From: Phenylobacterium sp.
GTDB lineage: Bacteria > Pseudomonadota > Alphaproteobacteria > Caulobacterales > Caulobacteraceae
DNA length: 36,283 nt
Reading direction: 5' to 3'
Assembly: GCF_016793285.1 (NCBI RefSeq)
Contig: NZ_JAEUMO010000014.1
Span: 1 to 36,283, forward strand
Shown here: in pieces, positions 33,247 through 36,283 of the stretch
Layout of the letters: every line of letters starts with the position of its first letter
Numbering within the stretch: position 1 is the stretch's first letter
Notes under the pieces: model-generated
Databases searched by the model: none
The model's input: only the letters and a program-made list of their open reading frames with translations
Told to the model about the DNA's origin: nothing
Translations under genes and position numbers: made by a program

Positions 33247-34239
33247 CTGCTCCTCGAGATCCGCCACATCACCCAGTACCGCTACGCCTCCGTCGTGCGC
33301 GAGAGCGTCATGGAGGTGTGGATGCAGCCGCAGCGCAGCGCGCGCCAGCGGCTGGTCAGCTTCGACCTGGAGATCGACCCGCCGACCCAGGTGTTCAGCT
33401 ACGCCGACAGCTTCGGCAACGCCGTCTACCACTTCGACGTACCGCAGCCGCACGACCGGCTGACGATCACCGCCCGCGCGGCGGTGGAGACACAGGCGCC
33501 CTCCCCGTTGCCGCAGAGCCTCGACACGGGCGAGTGGGATCGGCTGCGCTCGGAGTTCCTGCGCGGCGAGAACTTCGACTTCCTGCACCCGCACGGCTTC
33601 GCCCGCGAGACCGAGGCGCTACGCGTCTACGAGCGTGACCACGACATCGACGCCCTGCGCCGCAAGGACCCGTTGACCGCGGTCAGGGCCCTGAACCAGA
33701 CCATCTACGAGAGCTTCGGCTACGAGGCCGGCGTCACCCGCGCCGACAGTCCCATCGACGACGTGCTGCAGGCCCGCAAGGGCGTCTGCCAGGACTTCGT
33801 GCATGTCATGCTGGCCATCCTGCGCTCGTGGGGCATCCCCGCGCGCTACGTCTCGGGCTACCTGTTCACCGACAAGAAACACGGCGACCGCTCGGACCCC
33901 GACGCGACCCATGCCTGGGTGGAGGTGTTCCTGCCCAGCCTGCGCTGGATCGGCTTCGACCCGACCAACAACTCCGAGGCCAGCGAGCGCCACGTCGCGT
34001 GCGCGATCGGCCGCGACTATTCCGACGTGCCGCCCTCGCGCGGCGTCTACAAGGGTGACTCCGAAAGCGTGCTGGCGGTGGGCGTGCGGGTCAGCAAGGC
34101 CCGCGCGGCGCTCGCCGAGCCCGAGTTCCTGCGCGTCTCGCGCCCGATGGCCCGGGCCGGCGGCCCGCGCCGCGTGCAACCGCGCTCGGCGGCGCACGAA
34201 CACCAGCAGCGCCTGCACCAGATGCAGCAACAGCAATGA
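33247..34239 (+). CDS. Transglutaminase-like cysteine protease family protein (probable CTG start)
   Basis: 330 residues if begun at the CTG at 33247. N-terminal bacterial transglutaminase domain (about 1-80: 'LLEIRHITQYRYASVVRES'), then a papain-like core with triad C181 ('ARKGVCQDFVHVML'), H222 ('ATHAWVEVFL') and D238 ('WIGFDPTNN'), and a Gln/His-rich tail. The upstream stop TAG (33232-33234) is in the same frame and the only usable start before the conserved 'LLEIRH' strand is CTG, with AGGGAGAG 6 nt before it. The first GTG (33295) would delete that strand. Members are predicted peptidases or amidotransferases that act with the ATP-grasp ligase. Confidence 0.9.
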   Translation: MLLEIRHITQYRYASVVRESVMEVWMQPQRSARQRLVSFDLEIDPPTQVFSYADSFGNAVYHFDVPQPHDRLTITARAAVETQAPSPLPQSLDTGEWDRLRSEFLRGENFDFLHPHGFARETEALRVYERDHDIDALRRKDPLTAVRALNQTIYESFGYEAGVTRADSPIDDVLQARKGVCQDFVHVMLAILRSWGIPARYVSGYLFTDKKHGDRSDPDATHAWVEVFLPSLRWIGFDPTNNSEASERHVACAIGRDYSDVPPSRGVYKGDSESVLAVGVRVSKARAALAEPEFLRVSRPMARAGGPRRVQPRSAAHEHQQRLHQMQQQQ

Positions 34240-34267
34240 CCTTCCCTCCCTTTTGAGGGCGGGAAGG
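34240..34267 (+). terminator. Hairpin directly after the ATP-grasp/alpha-E/transglutaminase operon
   Basis: CCTTCCCTCCC (34240-34250), loop TTTTGA, GGGCGGGAAGG (34257-34267): 11-bp stem with one mismatch, starting at the base after the stop codon. No T tract follows, so it may be a processing or stabilising stem rather than an intrinsic terminator. The remaining ~140 bp to phoU contain only a short palindrome, AGAGCGCTCT (34281-34290). Confidence 0.5.
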
Positions 34268-34408
34268 ACGCTGCGGCGGGAGAGCGCTCTTGCGACGACG
34301 CTCTGACCCACCGTCCGGAACGGGGCCCGGGGCGGGCGCGCCGGTGGGCCATCGTAGCCCGCCGCAGCAGATGCGAATGTAGTTGCTCGCGGCGCCGTTC
34401 GCGAGGGG

Positions 34409-35086
34409 CTACAGCTTCGGGCGGCCTTCCAGCTCGCGGCCGGTGATCTGGTAGTGGACGAGTTCGGCGATGTTGGTCGCATGGTCGCCGATGCGCTCCA
34501 GATTCTTGGCGATGAACAACAGGTGCGCCCAGTCGCCCGCGGTCTGGCTGGCCGACTTCCTCTCGTCCAGGCTGGCCACGATGCCGGCCAGGACCTGCTC
34601 GTGGCGCTCGTCGATCTCGGTGTCCTTCAGCCAGACGGCGTAGGCGGCCGGGGCGTCGCCGTTGCGGAAGGCGTTGACCACCGCGGCCAGGCGGTCGGCG
34701 GAGAGCCGGCCGAGCTCGGCGATCGGCCCGGCGACCTCGACGTCGGTGGCGGCGTCCATGCGGATCACGCGCTTGGCGATGTTCTTGCCCAGGTCGCCGC
34801 AGCGTTCGAGCTGCATCGAGATCTTCATCGCCGCGATGGGGCGGCGCAGGTCGTCGGCCATCGGCTGGCGCAGCGCGATGAAGCGGACGGCGGCCTTCTC
34901 GATCTCATGATCCTGGATGTCGAGCGCGTCGTCGCCGCGCACCACCTTGGCCGCGAGGTCGAGGTCATGGCCGAGGAACGCATCCAGCGACGCGCGAACC
35001 TGGGAGACCGCCAGGTCGCCCATCGCGGCGATCCCATGGGTCATGCCGCCGAGATCGGTGTCGACCGCCTTGAGGGTATGGTCCAT
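34409..35086 (-). CDS. phoU: Phosphate signalling/transport regulator PhoU
   Basis: 225 residues, two three-helix PhoU repeats. The metal-binding motifs are 'KISMQLERCGDLGKNIAKR' (about 89-107) and 'FIAKNLERIGDHATNIAEL' (about 190-208). PhoU restrains the PhoR-PhoB system in response to Pst activity. It starts 9 bp after pstB, with a strong TAGGAGG that overlaps the pstB stop. No phoB or phoR follows within the window, and the reading ends in convergence with the transglutaminase operon. Confidence 0.96.
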   Translation of the reverse strand: MDHTLKAVDTDLGGMTHGIAAMGDLAVSQVRASLDAFLGHDLDLAAKVVRGDDALDIQDHEIEKAAVRFIALRQPMADDLRRPIAAMKISMQLERCGDLGKNIAKRVIRMDAATDVEVAGPIAELGRLSADRLAAVVNAFRNGDAPAAYAVWLKDTEIDERHEQVLAGIVASLDERKSASQTAGDWAHLLFIAKNLERIGDHATNIAELVHYQITGRELEGRPKL

Positions 35087-35095
35087 CGCGGCCTC

Positions 35096-35905
35096 CTAGC
35101 CGAAGCGGCCGGTGATGTAGTCGCGGCAGCGCGACGTGACCGGGTTGGTGAAGATCTGCTCGGTCTCGCCGAACTCGACGAGCCGGCCCAGGTACATGAA
35201 GCCGGTGTGGTCCGAGAGACGCGCGGCCTGGCCCATGTTGTGCGTGACGATGACGATGGTGTAGTCGCGCTTCAGCTCGGCGATGGTCTCCTCGAGACGT
35301 GCCGTCGAGATCGGATCCAGCGCCGAGGCCGGCTCGTCGAGCAGCAGGACCTCGGGCTTCACCGCGATGCCGCGGGCGACGCAGAGGCGCTGCTGCTGGC
35401 CGCCGGAGAGGCCGAGGCCGCTCTCCTTCAGCTTGTCCTTCACCTCGTCCCAGAGGGCGGCGCGGCGCAGGCTCTCCTCGACGCGGTCGGCCATCTCGGA
35501 CTTGGAGAGCTTCTCGTAGAGCCGCACGCCGTAGGCCACGTTGTCGTAGATCGACATGGGAAACGGTGTGGGTTTCTGGAACACCATTCCGACGCGCGCC
35601 CGAAGCGCGGCCACGTCGACACGGGGCGACAGCATGTTCTCGCCGTCGAGGATCACCTCGCCCGTGGCCTTCTGGCCCGGATAGAGGCTGTACATCCGGT
35701 TCAGCGTCCGCAGCAGCGTGGACTTGCCGCAGCCGGACGGTCCGATGAGCGCCGTCACCGCGTTCTCGGCGAACGAGACGGTGACGTCGAACAGCGACTG
35801 CTTCTGGCCGTAGAAGAAGTTCACGTTCCCGATCCTGAGCTTCACCGTCTCGGGCGGAAGCTGCAGGACCGCCGTCTCCGGCAGGGCTTCGAGCTGGGTG
35901 TTCAT
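35096..35905 (-). CDS. pstB: Phosphate ABC transporter ATP-binding protein
   Basis: 269 residues from the ATG at 35905. Walker A 'GPSGCGKST' (55-63), Q-loop '[17 protein letters not shown]', signature 'LSGGQQQR' (166-173), Walker B '[13 protein letters not shown]' and switch His in '[14 protein letters not shown]'. It energises high-affinity phosphate import with PstS/PstC/PstA. Its start overlaps the pstA stop by 4 bp (ATGA). One unusual point is 'ASALDP' where 'CSALDP' is typical; this is a minor variation. Confidence 0.97.
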   Translation of the reverse strand: MNTQLEALPETAVLQLPPETVKLRIGNVNFFYGQKQSLFDVTVSFAENAVTALIGPSGCGKSTLLRTLNRMYSLYPGQKATGEVILDGENMLSPRVDVAALRARVGMVFQKPTPFPMSIYDNVAYGVRLYEKLSKSEMADRVEESLRRAALWDEVKDKLKESGLGLSGGQQQRLCVARGIAVKPEVLLLDEPASALDPISTARLEETIAELKRDYTIVIVTHNMGQAARLSDHTGFMYLGRLVEFGETEQIFTNPVTSRCRDYITGRFG

Positions 35906-36283
35906 GCGGAGGTCTTCTCCCGGGCAAGGATGCGCGCCGCGACGGTGACCGACAGCACGGTGACGGCGATCAGCAGGGCGCCCGCCCAGGCCAGGCGGCG
36001 CCAGTCGTCGTAGGCGGAGAGCGCGAAGTTGAAGATCACCACCGGCAGGTTCGCCGTGGGCTTGGTCATGTCGAAGCTCAGGAACTGGTTGTTCAGCGCC
36101 GTGAAGAGCAGCGGCGCCGTCTCGCCCGAGATGCGGGCGAACGCCAGCAGCGCCCCCGTCAGCATGCCGCCGCGGGCCGACGTCCAGATCACGGCGAAGA
36201 TGGTCCTCCACACCGGCGCGCCCAGGGCCACGCTGGCCTCGCGCAGCGCCGTGGGTTGCAGCTTCAGTACGTCCTCGGTGGTC
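35902..36283 (-). CDS. pstA: Phosphate ABC transporter permease PstA (partial, N-terminus outside window)
   Basis: About 127 C-terminal residues are visible; the frame runs through the right edge. The permease loop '[20 protein letters not shown]' and following '[26 protein letters not shown]' are the PstA EAA-type region that contacts PstB. Two further membrane helices follow (about the segment '[14 protein letters not shown]' and the last helix '[23 protein letters not shown]'). Upstream pstC and pstS are outside the window. Confidence 0.95.
   Translation of the reverse strand, partial: TTEDVLKLQPTALREASVALGAPVWRTIFAVIWTSARGGMLTGALLAFARISGETAPLLFTALNNQFLSFDMTKPTANLPVVIFNFALSAYDDWRRLAWAGALLIAVTVLSVTVAARILAREKTSA

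Noticed and set aside
30776-33594. Two ~500-codon minus-strand frames opposite the ATP-grasp and alpha-E genes
   Set aside because: His/Val/Asp/Arg-rich antisense readings with no domain; the + strand families are certain.
34454-36013. 519-codon + strand frame opposite phoU and pstB
   Set aside because: Antisense shadow of well-recognised pst genes.

Overview
The window is GC-rich, gene-dense alphaproteobacterial chromosome, most likely from the Caulobacteraceae (Caulobacter/Phenylobacterium-like). This rests on the gene set and on several upstream sites that resemble the Caulobacter housekeeping promoter (TTGaCgS-N10-14-GCTANAWC). The genus cannot be fixed by reading alone. I see no tRNA, rRNA, CRISPR array, IS element or prophage. 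Nearly all very long opposite-strand ORFs are shadows of high third-position GC.

Layout. 1-1703 (-): a TPR membrane protein and bamB (cut by the window edge). 1858-2946: a small unknown acidic protein (+) convergent with an AraC-type regulator (-). 2992-5541 (-): a NarL-type response regulator and a seven-TM (7TMR-DISM) histidine kinase, divergent from an unrecognised secreted protein (5690-6742, +). 6818-10514 (-): two consecutive, visibly paralogous triplets, each made of membrane protein, ECF sigma factor and membrane anti-sigma candidate, with panB attached to the end of the second. Both triplets start behind the same promoter-like signature. 10618-11231: a YffB-type ArsC-family protein and a DUF2164 protein, divergent.

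11235-16668 (-): a purine/RNA operon, guaB - MAPEG - rsmB - (large inverted-repeat element) - guaA - thpR. 16740-18494: a methyltransferase and a LysR regulator, divergent. 18517-19278 (-): a secreted GH75-like chitosanase candidate. 19322-21117 (-): ppx/gppA and rlmE, translationally coupled. 21281-21610 (+): hspQ. 21729-23612 (+): a secreted alpha-amino-acid ester hydrolase with its complete amino-group-binding acid cluster. 23725-24588 (+): phenylalanine 4-hydroxylase.

24666-30610 (-): tamA-tamB, both apparently starting at TTG. 30800-34239 (+): a circularly permuted ATP-grasp, alpha-E and transglutaminase-like protease cassette, a predicted peptide-ligation/cleavage system of unknown product whose third gene appears to start at CTG. 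34409-36283 (-): pstA (partial), pstB and phoU of the phosphate uptake system.

The two most interesting units are the duplicated ECF triplets with their conserved promoter and leader (7648-10617) and the ATP-grasp/alpha-E/transglutaminase cassette (30800-34239).
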